A DNA stretch of 64,000 nt from CAZGDB01 sp964524705 (GTDB lineage Bacteria; Pseudomonadota; Gammaproteobacteria; Berkiellales; Berkiellaceae). Under the pieces are notes generated by a model that saw only the letters and a program-made list of their open reading frames with translations, had not been told where the DNA came from and made no database searches. Position numbers and translations under genes: made by a program. The stretch spans positions 57,136-121,135 of the forward strand of contig CAZGDB010000002.1 in assembly GCA_964524705.1 (NCBI GenBank), written 5' to 3'. Shown one piece after another: positions 1-9,108 of the stretch. The stretch's first letter is position 1; every line of letters starts with the position of its first letter.

Positions 1-78
1 TTTATATCACAATCAAAAAAATTACCGCTGGGAACATACGGGCGCCAGTTAATATTCAGTGACACTTTGATACAAGAT

Positions 79-409
79 ATGATCAAATTTCCTCTTAACC
101 CTCAAGCGTATCCGGTAAAAAAATTATCAAAAATTCCCGGTATCAGTATACGCACACTGCACTGGTATAATGCCATCAGATTACTAAAGCATGCCTATCC
201 ATACCAATCACTATCGCTATTATGAAGACGTGCAATTACTGCGACTACAGCAAATATTTTATACCCGCACCAAAGAAGCTTATATAAGATTAATAGCACT
301 CTATACCGAACATGCTAATTTTAAGATTTTTTTTGATGCGTACTATCCAAAAATTATTGAATGTATTGGCGAAGAAATCAATAAACACCTACATCGTCAA
401 CGCTTTTGA
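79..409 (+). pseudogene. Decayed MerR-family regulator with TipAS-like tail
   Basis: The reading frame that is open from the window edge gives a MerR-type helix-turn-helix (VKKLSKIPGISIRTLHWY, ending LLKHAY) and stops at 225. The continuation of the same family (HYRYYEDVQLLRLQQIF, the wing and recognition part of MerR) lies in the next frame from about 191 to 409, so a frameshift falls near 180-195. The end of the second piece (FKIFFDAYYPKIIECIGEEI) resembles the last helices of the TipAS antibiotic-recognition domain. The roughly 100 residues expected between the HTH and this tail are missing. It therefore looks like a regulator broken by a frameshift and an internal deletion. The ATG at 79 is the nearest plausible start; the frame continues upstream out of the window. 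Confidence 0.6.
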
Positions 410-424
410 CCTGCCTCTTTATAG

Positions 425-1066
425 TTAAAGATACCCTACAGAAAGCCCTATTACTTCCCGTGACAATGGTATAACAGCTCCTGGCCCTATCTTGTTTCCT
501 AATTTCTCTAATAAATGAAAATCTTTAGCTGCGGTTTTAGAAAGGGTCACTGTTTTTTTAAATTCCACTGGATATAAAGTATCCCCTGCTTCTATAATTA
601 AATCGACTTGATTGTGAGCTGTATCACGATAATAATATAAATGCAGGGAACCCCCATTATGATAAACATCCAGCAACGATTTCACAGGCCCTGTATAAGC
701 GTTAGCACCTGGAACCCACTCAGATGTAGTCTTAAATAACTACACGCTCCGCAAGACTTTCTGTGATTCCATCCATCAATCCAAACTTTTGCTTGGTACA
801 ATCTACTTGTATTTTAATATATCGCAATAATTCTGGTGCATACTGAATTTCATTAATCACCAGGGAGCAGAATAAATTTTCATAAACAATCCTGGATTTT
901 TCTGTACTAAAGACCGTGCCTTTAAATCATCCAGCGTAACATAACAACGTTTTAGATCTGCTCACATCTCCAAAAGCGTCGTTGTTCCTACTTGCCGAGG
1001 TCCCGTCACTAAAAGGACAGTCCCCTTAATACTGATAATCTTTTTCGCCAAAGCGCGCTCATACAC
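425..1066 (-). pseudogene. Decayed AAA+ ATPase with DUF4143 domain
   Basis: Read from a GTG at 1066, the frame gives the N-terminus of a DUF4143-type ATPase with a Walker A of the form GPRQVGTTTLL, where the usual GKTT has lost its lysine. A stop codon follows soon after. Further pieces (YVTLDDLKARSLVQKNPGLF) continue in the same region, and an intact C-terminal stretch of 86 residues (685-425) carries the DUF4143 endonuclease-like signature (NQVDLIIEAGDTLYPVEFK). In-frame stops and frameshifts separate the pieces, so no full-length product can be made. Members of this family are common accessory ATPases of uncertain role. Its decay beside the broken MerR gene marks this end of the window as eroding. 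Confidence 0.7.
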
Positions 1067-1251
1067 TTATTTATCTGTTTATATTAGACTCTAATTCCAA
1101 CATAAACGCTCTTAAGCACATTCATTGCACCCCATGAATAAGTTATCTACCTTTTTTTTTTCACTAAAACCCTATAAAAAATGCAACTATTCTATGAATT
1201 CCCCCTCTAATCGAAAGGGGCTCCGTGTGATTATATAAGGAATGCTAAAAG

Positions 1252-4200
1252 GTGTATTTAATACAAAAAAATGTCTGGTCACGTCATCAAGCTACCTCAC
1301 GACGGTTGTTAACTGCCGCATTTTTATCTTTAAGTGCATTAACCATTCCCGTAACTATCCGTGGGGAACCTACAGGAGGTAATGTCACACAAGGGCAAGC
1401 GACGATTCAATATCAAGGTGCCAATACCAATATTAATCAATCCACACAAAATGCCGCTATAGAGTGGCAAAATTTTAGTGTGGGGCCTGGCGAACATACT
1501 GCTTTTACAGTCCCTGATGCAAGTTCTATTACTTTAAACAGAGTCGTGGGAGGGAATGTCTCACAAATTTTAGGGCAACTCTCTTCTAATGGGCAATTAT
1601 ATTTAATAAACCCTACTGGAATCTTATTTGGGCCAAACAGCCGCGTAGATGTTGCAGGATTACTTGCCAGCACAGAAAATGGGGGCTCCATCACTCATCA
1701 AGGAATTATTAATTCCAGCGGAAATATTACGTTCGCTGCTCCCTTAGTCGACATTAGCGGACATATGACAGCAGGTGGAAAAATTGGTTTATATAGTGAT
1801 GTGTATGGTAATGGATTATTACTCATCCATACACAATTATTAGATCCCACCTTTACGCATCATGGTACGGGCTATATCAATGTAGACGGACAACTCACTT
1901 CAAAAAATGTATCGATACATGGTGCTATTATCCATATTGGTGGCACCATTAATGTGTCAGGACAACAAAATAACGATGGTGGTGAGGCTATTGTTTTTTC
2001 TGAAAAAGAAACAATAGTTTCTGGCAGCATCTTAGCACGCGGCGGATCTATTGCAGGCAATGGTGGTTTTATTGAAACATCCAGTTATGGAGTACTGAAT
2101 ATTGCCGGTGCTTCTATAGACACTTCCGCAATACAGGGTCATACAGGACAATGGTTATTAGATCCACCTGATTACACTCTAGATCAAACAGTTGCAGACA
2201 CCATCATGAATAACCTCAACAACACTAATGTAAGTATTGAAACGGCAACTACTGGAACAGGAAACGGTAATATTTTTATCAGTGCAGTACTCACTGTCCC
2301 CAATAGTGGAGGGAACACTTTAAGTTTAAATGCCTTTAACAATATTATTTTCACCGCCGGTTCTAAAATAACAACATCACTTGGTGCAACGCTTAACCTA
2401 CGAGCTGACAGCACAGGAACCACTCAAGATACTGCAGGACAAGGAACAATTATCGGAGATAGTGGGCTTCATTTAGATGGCGCAGGACAAGTCAACCTCT
2501 ATTATAGGCCTTATAGTAACAATGGTTCAGGAGTTTTAGATTATACTTTAAGCAATACATTTTTTAATGATTTTATTTACTCAGGGGATGAAGATCATGC
2601 CGGAACCTCAGTCACACGCTGGGAACTCATATCTAGCACCGCAGACGGCGAAAAATTTATGCAGGACACTAATTCAGGAGCTGTTAACCATAATATTTTC
2701 TTAACCCGTAATATTACTGCATGGTCTACGCCTATTGAATTATTCTCAGGAAAGATCGATGGAAATTTTAAAACGATTTCCAATGGAGTCTACACTAACG
2801 CTCCTTCAGGAATAAGCCTGAGCAATATAGGTTTATTTAGAGTTTTAGATTATGTAGAGATGCAAAATTTAACTTTAGACAACATACAATTAGATATCAC
2901 AGGAGATGCCAGTTTACAAAACTTTGGAATACTAGCCGGCCTGATGACCGGAACAAGCCCTATAGGCAGTTACACCACTATACTCAACAATATTAATATC
3001 ACCAATGCAAGCATTAATATTAATAGCCTACCCGGAGGAGTAGTGCAACATGTTGGTCTTGTTGCTGGTCAAACCACCTCTAGTACTACTTTGTTAAGCA
3101 ACATTACTGTTCAAGGTAGCATTACAGACACACTCAATGGTGGAGATGGCAGTAATTATGTAGGTGGCGTCTTTGGATCAGCAAACTATGTTGCTTTTGA
3201 CAACTTCTACATTCAAGACACGATTAGTAATGTGCTGATTTCTGCAAAAAATTATGTGGGCGGTGTCATTGGAGCTATTATTCAATCAGTGGGAGCCACG
3301 GTTAATCTAGATCGCGTTGATAATTTAGCAAATATAACTGGAGAACAATATGTAGGTGGAATTATAGGGTCTGCAGAAAAATCATATTCCCTCTACAACT
3401 TGAGAAATTTCGGAACTATTAACATCAAAACTGATACTTTTGGAACTAATATTGGTGGTCTGGTCGGTGAACTTCTAGGAGGAAACTTACAATATTCTAC
3501 TAATTTTGGAAATATAACACGTGTTTTAGGAACCGATACAACGCTAAATGTAGGTGGAATTCTAGGATACGTAAACAATGGGTCTGTCAGATTTAATAAT
3601 AATTATGGAAACATCAGTATTGAAACAAATGGGAGTGCTAATCTAGACGGCCATGTAGGGGGTATTATTGGTTATGCCATTAATAGCTATGTAGACAATG
3701 TCACAAACGCTGGTAACATTCTTCATAACAACACCGACAACACACAAACAGATTATTCAAATTCTCAAGGACTTGGCGGCATCATCGGTTTTGATATAGA
3801 TACAGATCTCAACAATTCTCTGAATACTGGAAATATCAGTGGCATTAACACTATAAATATCGGAGGAATCATAGGATACTTTAGTTACAATAACTCTACG
3901 ACTGTAACGGGTGTCAATTTTGGAAACATTAGTGGCGAAGATGGATTAGGCGGAATTGTTGGATACTTTACGACTAACAATTATTCCAGACTTGCAAATG
4001 TTGTTAATTTTGGAGACGTTACTTTAAATAGAGGATTTGTAGATCCTAATAACTATGCAGCCTCTATTGGTGGTATTGTCGGCTTCATGCACACTAACTA
4101 TTTCACGCCCGTAGATGGGTTTGCCAATTATGGTAATCTCATTTTAAATCTCCCTGATACGGATGCTGGCTATGTATTTTTAGGGGGGGTTGCAGGCTCT

Positions 4201-6063
4201 GCTGATATTCTTAGCTTCCAATTTGCAGATCGTGGGATTGTTGCAACCACCGCACAACAAACCGGAAATGCTGCAAACAATACTTGGTACCGAGGAACAA
4301 TTGTCGGGAGCGGGAGTTATGCACGTGATTCTACTAATCTCTATTATGACGATGTGAGATTAAATCTTACGCCTAGCAATGGCAATAATTTAGTAGATTT
4401 AAGCACCTTTTGGGGCGGTGTTTCTAAAAGTAGCGATTTAGATAACCCAGGGGCACTCGGGCTAAGTTTCAGTTCAGTTATCACGAGTAATGGAACCGGT
4501 GCCAGCACCTATGCCGTTCCTTATCCTATAGTTTTTTCAACCGTTACCGTAATGGACCTGTCCAACACTACTGTGCTCAATGATTTAGACGGTCAAACCT
4601 TACTCACCAGATCTGGTGCCTTTATTTCTACTATTCCTAATTTCTCTAGAATTATGTATAACGGCACCACTGCGCAAGCCTTTAGAATTGATGGAAGCAC
4701 AGGAGTCGGCTTATTTATAGATGGCACTTGGGCAAAAGGCATGAAAGCCAGTGGTGGAGATACAGTTTATAGTGAATCTCAACCCAGCGTGTTATATGCT
4801 AATACTGTGTCTTTTCAAATGCAAACAAATCGTTATAACAATAGCAACCAAATTCCAGGCTTAAATGACTATTATGGCTATACTTTTGACAACATTATCT
4901 CTAGTGCTTTACATCCTACCTTAACCAGTTCAGCGACCAATATACGTTTTGGAAATGATGGCGCAAGCATCAATGATATTCGGATTGAAAATTTAAACTT
5001 AACCGGAACTGGAAAACTCTGGATTGATGATGATGGCACAGGAAATCATTTAATTGCCAAAACATGGAATGCAAGTAATTTAGATTTTGTTTTTAATCAA
5101 GATGATTCTGTGCTCTATTTAAAAGCGAACGGTTCTATCTCCTTGAAATCTATCAGTTTAGCAGGTCCCAGCAGTGCATCCACTGGAAATACCCTGTATT
5201 TTGAGCCACTCAATTTATTCAATACGATGTATAATACGGCACAATATCAAATCACCGCTATCAATGGCTTCACAACACCAGATGGATTTACAGCATCTAC
5301 GCAACCTTTTGCAGGGTATACAGGAACCAGCAATTTACGGTGGATTAATGGCGAGACTTCAGATCTTGCCACTAATTTTATTCTCAATATGACCGGGACT
5401 ACCTTACCCACAAATACCTCAATCACCCTGCCACAATTACACCTTATCTTTAATGGTGACTTTAATTCTGGAATTGTACTCACGACATTAGGTGGAACTT
5501 TAACCATAGACTCCCCTAATAATCTTTTTAACACCAGCAACTTTTCAAATGCTAGCTTTGCAACCAATTTGGGACTTTTAAAATTACTAGAATTTGTAAG
5601 CCCACCTACGCTACCGCCTACACCACCCACAACACCACCGGTTATAGTCTCTACTCCGCCAACACCTGTTGTTAGTAATGTGATCTCACTTATAAAGAGT
5701 TTAATTGATCAACTCGTACAAGCTATCATCTCCCCTGCTCAAACTACAATTGTACAAAGTACACCTCATGTCGATTTACTCACTAAAACTATATTTAGTT
5801 TTGCATTACCCCCAGCACCTACTAACATGTATAATCCGACTATTCTTTCCACCACTATTCCTGCTAATTTTGCCCCCCCCATCACCACGAATCTTCCAGT
5901 CACAACCCCTGCCAGTTTCTTACAAGAAATAGGGATTACCCTTGACACTATTAATGGAAACAATAGCGGGCTTGCGCATACGCTAATCGGCGCAAGTATT
6001 AACTGTGACACTACGACCGCCGGCCCTAATCAAGTATTTTTACAATGCACCACTGGAAAGTAA
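1252..6063 (+). CDS. TpsA-type exoprotein (filamentous haemagglutinin N-terminal domain) with GLUG repeats
   Basis: The 1603-residue protein has a long basic signal peptide (residues 1 to about 38) followed by the two-partner-secretion domain, with the hallmark LINPTGILFG near residues 125-134 and IEWQNFSVGPGE earlier. Residues about 635-985 hold eleven GLUG-type repeats centred on VGGIIGY with a period near 33 residues, expected to form a beta-helix. A proline/threonine-rich linker follows near residue 1450. The extreme C-terminus has Cys1585 and Cys1599. In HMW-type exoproteins a similar terminal Cys pair helps hold the protein on the cell surface, so a surface adhesin is likely (inference). 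The start is GTG with AAGGA about 10 bases upstream. A CCCCT/AGGGG hairpin lies in the leader. No TpsB outer-membrane partner is encoded in this window. Confidence 0.85.
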   Translation: MYLIQKNVWSRHQATSRRLLTAAFLSLSALTIPVTIRGEPTGGNVTQGQATIQYQGANTNINQSTQNAAIEWQNFSVGPGEHTAFTVPDASSITLNRVVGGNVSQILGQLSSNGQLYLINPTGILFGPNSRVDVAGLLASTENGGSITHQGIINSSGNITFAAPLVDISGHMTAGGKIGLYSDVYGNGLLLIHTQLLDPTFTHHGTGYINVDGQLTSKNVSIHGAIIHIGGTINVSGQQNNDGGEAIVFSEKETIVSGSILARGGSIAGNGGFIETSSYGVLNIAGASIDTSAIQGHTGQWLLDPPDYTLDQTVADTIMNNLNNTNVSIETATTGTGNGNIFISAVLTVPNSGGNTLSLNAFNNIIFTAGSKITTSLGATLNLRADSTGTTQDTAGQGTIIGDSGLHLDGAGQVNLYYRPYSNNGSGVLDYTLSNTFFNDFIYSGDEDHAGTSVTRWELISSTADGEKFMQDTNSGAVNHNIFLTRNITAWSTPIELFSGKIDGNFKTISNGVYTNAPSGISLSNIGLFRVLDYVEMQNLTLDNIQLDITGDASLQNFGILAGLMTGTSPIGSYTTILNNINITNASININSLPGGVVQHVGLVAGQTTSSTTLLSNITVQGSITDTLNGGDGSNYVGGVFGSANYVAFDNFYIQDTISNVLISAKNYVGGVIGAIIQSVGATVNLDRVDNLANITGEQYVGGIIGSAEKSYSLYNLRNFGTINIKTDTFGTNIGGLVGELLGGNLQYSTNFGNITRVLGTDTTLNVGGILGYVNNGSVRFNNNYGNISIETNGSANLDGHVGGIIGYAINSYVDNVTNAGNILHNNTDNTQTDYSNSQGLGGIIGFDIDTDLNNSLNTGNISGINTINIGGIIGYFSYNNSTTVTGVNFGNISGEDGLGGIVGYFTTNNYSRLANVVNFGDVTLNRGFVDPNNYAASIGGIVGFMHTNYFTPVDGFANYGNLILNLPDTDAGYVFLGGVAGSADILSFQFADRGIVATTAQQTGNAANNTWYRGTIVGSGSYARDSTNLYYDDVRLNLTPSNGNNLVDLSTFWGGVSKSSDLDNPGALGLSFSSVITSNGTGASTYAVPYPIVFSTVTVMDLSNTTVLNDLDGQTLLTRSGAFISTIPNFSRIMYNGTTAQAFRIDGSTGVGLFIDGTWAKGMKASGGDTVYSESQPSVLYANTVSFQMQTNRYNNSNQIPGLNDYYGYTFDNIISSALHPTLTSSATNIRFGNDGASINDIRIENLNLTGTGKLWIDDDGTGNHLIAKTWNASNLDFVFNQDDSVLYLKANGSISLKSISLAGPSSASTGNTLYFEPLNLFNTMYNTAQYQITAINGFTTPDGFTASTQPFAGYTGTSNLRWINGETSDLATNFILNMTGTTLPTNTSITLPQLHLIFNGDFNSGIVLTTLGGTLTIDSPNNLFNTSNFSNASFATNLGLLKLLEFVSPPTLPPTPPTTPPVIVSTPPTPVVSNVISLIKSLIDQLVQAIISPAQTTIVQSTPHVDLLTKTIFSFALPPAPTNMYNPTILSTTIPANFAPPITTNLPVTTPASFLQEIGITLDTINGNNSGLAHTLIGASINCDTTTAGPNQVFLQCTTGK
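3150..4205 (+). repeat. Coding GLUG-type repeats in the exoprotein
   Basis: Eleven copies of a glycine-rich core (YVGGVFG, YVGGVIG, YVGGIIG, NIGGLVG, NVGGILG, HVGGIIG, GLGGIIG, NIGGIIG, GLGGIVG, SIGGIVG, FLGGVAG) start near 3154, 3250, 3350, 3448, 3547, 3652, 3772, 3858, 3948, 4066 and 4180. Spacing is 86-120 bases. Most are preceded by an NFGNI-like segment. They are diverged at DNA level, so the array is old. Confidence 0.75.
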
Positions 6064-6146
6064 AAAATCATAATTATATAGATACTTGGTAATCTATACA
6101 GTATGCACTACGCTTAATAATAAACAATACAATTTGAAAGGCTATC

Positions 6147-6641
6147 ATGTTCAATCCTCTCACTTACTCTGAAGATGTCCCACCTTGGCATCGACATGTA
6201 CGCCCTATATTTCAAGGGGTTGAACCTTTGCATCTGTTATTAACAGGTCTAGTTGCTTTTAACCCTTCAGTTTTTCCTTATCTTGTAACGATAGGAAGCT
6301 TCTGTTTAAAAATTATTACAGGAATCCTACACCTCATTTGGGCCTTGAGCCCCTGGTCTTTTATTGCTATGGGCGTTTGTTTTGCAGGCTATCTAACATG
6401 GCAGGCCTATCATAATATGCCTGAACGACAATATAAACCAGATCCTATAACACCGTACATCGCCGCTCGCGTTGTAGAGGATCCGACTGCACAAGAAATA
6501 GGATATGCCTTCCTCATCAAAAGAGAACAAGAACGGCAGGCTACTGCTGAAGCACTAGCCCCGCCATCTGAAAGCAACAGTTCACTCACCGGAGACGCTT
6601 CGTCTTCACGCGCCCCGGTACCGAGCGGACATAGCTTCTAA
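6147..6641 (+). CDS. Orphan membrane protein, 164 residues
   Basis: I do not recognise a family. The protein begins MFNPLTYSEDVPPWHRHVRP and has two to three hydrophobic stretches between residues about 30 and 90 (LLLTGLVAFNP, the ITGILHLIWALSPW region, FIAMGVCFAGYLTW), then a polar C-terminal half ending in a Ser/Pro-rich tail. This predicts an inner-membrane protein with a cytoplasmic tail. It follows the exoprotein by 83 bases on the same strand, and a possible SD (GAAAGG) precedes the ATG. Its last 36 bases overlap the convergent aldolase gene. Size and membrane segments do not match a TpsB pore, so it is not the missing secretion partner. Confidence 0.6.
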   Translation: MFNPLTYSEDVPPWHRHVRPIFQGVEPLHLLLTGLVAFNPSVFPYLVTIGSFCLKIITGILHLIWALSPWSFIAMGVCFAGYLTWQAYHNMPERQYKPDPITPYIAARVVEDPTAQEIGYAFLIKREQERQATAEALAPPSESNSSLTGDASSSRAPVPSGHSF

Positions 6642-7649
6642 GGATAAAGGCTTCAATTGCGCTGCACGCCCTGCAGTTCCAAAAGCTTCATAGCGATCAA
6701 TACAAATTTTCTTCATCGCCGTTACAGTTTCTTTCAAATACTTTCGTGGATCGAACTCTCCAGGATGTGCTGCCATATATTGTCTAATCGCACCCGTTGA
6801 AGCTAAACGTAAATCTGTATCAATATTGATTTTACGAACCCCATGACGTATCCCTTCTTGAATTTCAGACACAGGCACACCATAAGTCTCAGCAATCTTT
6901 CCGCCATATTGATTAATAATAGCTAACCATTCTTGTGGTACAGAAGAGGAACCATGCATGACTAAATGGGTATTGGGAATACGACTATGAATTTCTTTAA
7001 TACGCTCAATCGCTAAGACTTCTCCAGTAGGAGGACGTTTAAATTTATAGGCACCATGACTAGTTCCAATAGCAATAGCCAAAGCATCTACCTTCGTATC
7101 TGCTACAAAGCGTGCAGCTTCTTCAGGATCTGTCAAAAGCATTTCTCTGGATAACTTGCCAGCCGCCCCAGAACCATCTTCCTCAGCCGCCATTTGCGTT
7201 TCTAAAGAGCCTAAACATCCCAACTCACCTTCAACAGAAACCCCACAAGCATGTGCCAGTTCTACCACTTTTTTGGTTACAGTAACATTGTACTCATAAT
7301 CAGCAGGAGTTTTCATATCTTCTTTCAAAGAACCATCCATCATTACTGATGAAAATCCTAATTGTATAGATCTTAAACACACCGCGGGTGAAGCCCCATG
7401 ATCTTGATGCATACAAACAGGAATATGTGGAAACTCTTCCATAGCAGCAACAATTAAAGCACGCAAAAATGGCGCTCCCGCATATGCACGCGCACCTGCT
7501 GAAGCTTGCACAATCACAGGACTATTGGTCACATCTGCAGCTTCCATTATCGCCCGCATTTGTTCTAAGTTATTCACATTAAAAGCTGGCACCCCATAGG
7601 TATGCTCAGCCGCATGATCTAACAATTGTCGTAAAGTAATTAAAGACAT
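6606..7649 (-). CDS. fba: Fructose-bisphosphate aldolase, class II
   Basis: Cleaves fructose 1,6-bisphosphate to dihydroxyacetone phosphate and glyceraldehyde 3-phosphate in glycolysis and runs in reverse in gluconeogenesis. The 347-residue protein shows the class II zinc-site region HQDHGAS (His81-Asp83-His84), the GELGCLG segment with Glu142, GTSHG with His198, and MHGSSSVP. The length and sequence fit the long class IIB, Calvin-cycle-like subtype. It is the last gene of the tkt-gap-pgk-pyk-fba operon, one base after pyk, so it is probably co-transcribed and translationally coupled. Its 3' end overlaps the convergent orphan gene by 36 bases. Confidence 0.95.
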   Translation of the reverse strand: MSLITLRQLLDHAAEHTYGVPAFNVNNLEQMRAIMEAADVTNSPVIVQASAGARAYAGAPFLRALIVAAMEEFPHIPVCMHQDHGASPAVCLRSIQLGFSSVMMDGSLKEDMKTPADYEYNVTVTKKVVELAHACGVSVEGELGCLGSLETQMAAEEDGSGAAGKLSREMLLTDPEEAARFVADTKVDALAIAIGTSHGAYKFKRPPTGEVLAIERIKEIHSRIPNTHLVMHGSSSVPQEWLAIINQYGGKIAETYGVPVSEIQEGIRHGVRKINIDTDLRLASTGAIRQYMAAHPGEFDPRKYLKETVTAMKKICIDRYEAFGTAGRAAQLKPLSLEAMSARYRGA

Positions 7650-7650
7650 T

Positions 7651-9102
7651 TTAAACTCCGTGTTCTTGTTGTGTCACTGTTACAATTTTCATACCATTGG
7701 TTCCCCCAAAGGTCCCCAAAATATCCCCTTTGGTCACGATGACCTTATCTTGCATTTTTAAAGCACCCTGCTTGACTAAAAACCGAATCGCTTCACGTAC
7801 CACTTCAAAAGCAGTATGCATATTAATAGCAAATTCCATAGGATAGACGCCACGATATAAAGTCATCCGTCCACACGTATGATCATGCGGACTTAAACCA
7901 AAAATAGGAATATGCGAATCCACCCGCGACATCCATAAAGGCGTAGCTCCTGACTCAGTTAAAGCCAAAATCGCCTGAATATTCACATGATGTGCAGTAA
8001 ACATGGTCGCTAAGGCAATCGCCTCATCCCACCTCTGACAACGTGCTTTTGCAGGAATGCCTCCATCTGCTACAATAGAAGATTCTGCCGCTAAACAAAT
8101 ATCATGCAAGGCAGCAACCGTTTCACTCGGATAAGCACCCGTAGCAGATTCAGCAGACAACATGACTGCATCCGTACCATCTAAAACAGCATTGGCGACA
8201 TCAGAGACCTCAGCACGAGTGGGAATAGGCTGCGTAATCATAGACTCCATCATTTGGGTTGCAACAATTGCCGCTTTATCATGTTTACGCGCCATTTGAA
8301 TAATTCTTTTTTGTGCCCCAGGTAAATTTGCAAACCCTAATTCTACCCCTAAGTCCCCCCTCGCCACCATTACTGCATCTGAAACTTCGACAATAGAACG
8401 TAATAAAGCGATAGATTCTCGTCGTTCAATTTTTGAAATAATTTTAGCAGTACACTGCAGCTGTTCTAAAGCTTTACGTAAGTCAATTACATCCTGTGCT
8501 GAGCCTACAAAAGATAAAGCAATATAATCTACACCAACCGTCGCAATTGCAGCTAAATCTTTTTGATCTTTGGAGGTAAAAGCCGGCGCGGCTAGCCCGC
8601 CTCCTTTACGATTCAACCCTTTAAAACTGCCTAAAGTGCCGGCTTGCACCACAGTACAAATCACCGCATGATCTTCCAGTTTTTTCACCTGCAAGCGAAT
8701 TTTACCATCTTCTAACCATAACTCATCTCCTGGATATACTTGATGTATTAAAGGAGGAAAATCTAATCCAACAGCACTAGCCGTTCCTGCATGTTTATCT
8801 AAACGCAAATCCAAGGTAAAGGTTTGTCCCAATACCAAATCCACGCTTGCTTGCTTAAACCCTTGAATACGAATTTTTGGACCTTGCAGATCTGCAATAA
8901 TCCCAACTTTTTTGCCTATTTTCTCTGAAACTTTTCTCACTTGATGGACACGCACAATATGAGAATCAACTGTTCCATGTGAAAAATTCAGCCGCACCAG
9001 ATCTACACCTTTTTCAAACAAAGTTTGTAGTTTATCATCAGTATCACACGCAGGTCCTAGCGTAGCAATAATTTTCGTGCGTCGTCGAACGGCATGTGCC
9101 AT
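7651..9102 (-). CDS. pyk: Pyruvate kinase
   Basis: Transfers phosphate from phosphoenolpyruvate to ADP in the last step of glycolysis. The 483-residue protein has the N-terminal KIIATLGPAC motif, the NFSHG motif, the substrate-binding ISKIERRE segment (the catalytic lysine motif), ARGDLGVE, and the MMESMI/PTRAEVSDVANAVLDG motifs of the TIM barrel. The C-terminal alpha/beta allosteric domain is present and ends in GTFGGTNGMKIVTV. It lies between pgk (6 bases away) and fba (1 base away) in the glycolytic operon. Confidence 0.95.
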   Translation of the reverse strand: MAHAVRRRTKIIATLGPACDTDDKLQTLFEKGVDLVRLNFSHGTVDSHIVRVHQVRKVSEKIGKKVGIIADLQGPKIRIQGFKQASVDLVLGQTFTLDLRLDKHAGTASAVGLDFPPLIHQVYPGDELWLEDGKIRLQVKKLEDHAVICTVVQAGTLGSFKGLNRKGGGLAAPAFTSKDQKDLAAIATVGVDYIALSFVGSAQDVIDLRKALEQLQCTAKIISKIERRESIALLRSIVEVSDAVMVARGDLGVELGFANLPGAQKRIIQMARKHDKAAIVATQMMESMITQPIPTRAEVSDVANAVLDGTDAVMLSAESATGAYPSETVAALHDICLAAESSIVADGGIPAKARCQRWDEAIALATMFTAHHVNIQAILALTESGATPLWMSRVDSHIPIFGLSPHDHTCGRMTLYRGVYPMEFAINMHTAFEVVREAIRFLVKQGALKMQDKVIVTKGDILGTFGGTNGMKIVTVTQQEHGV

Positions 9103-9108
9103 ATTATA

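Noticed and set aside
5174..5932. Short frames in both directions inside the exoprotein gene
   Set aside because: Composition follows the main frame, with no start signals.
6147..6641. TpsB-type secretion partner for the exoprotein
   Set aside because: It has only 164 residues with helical membrane segments, and no POTRA or beta-barrel features.
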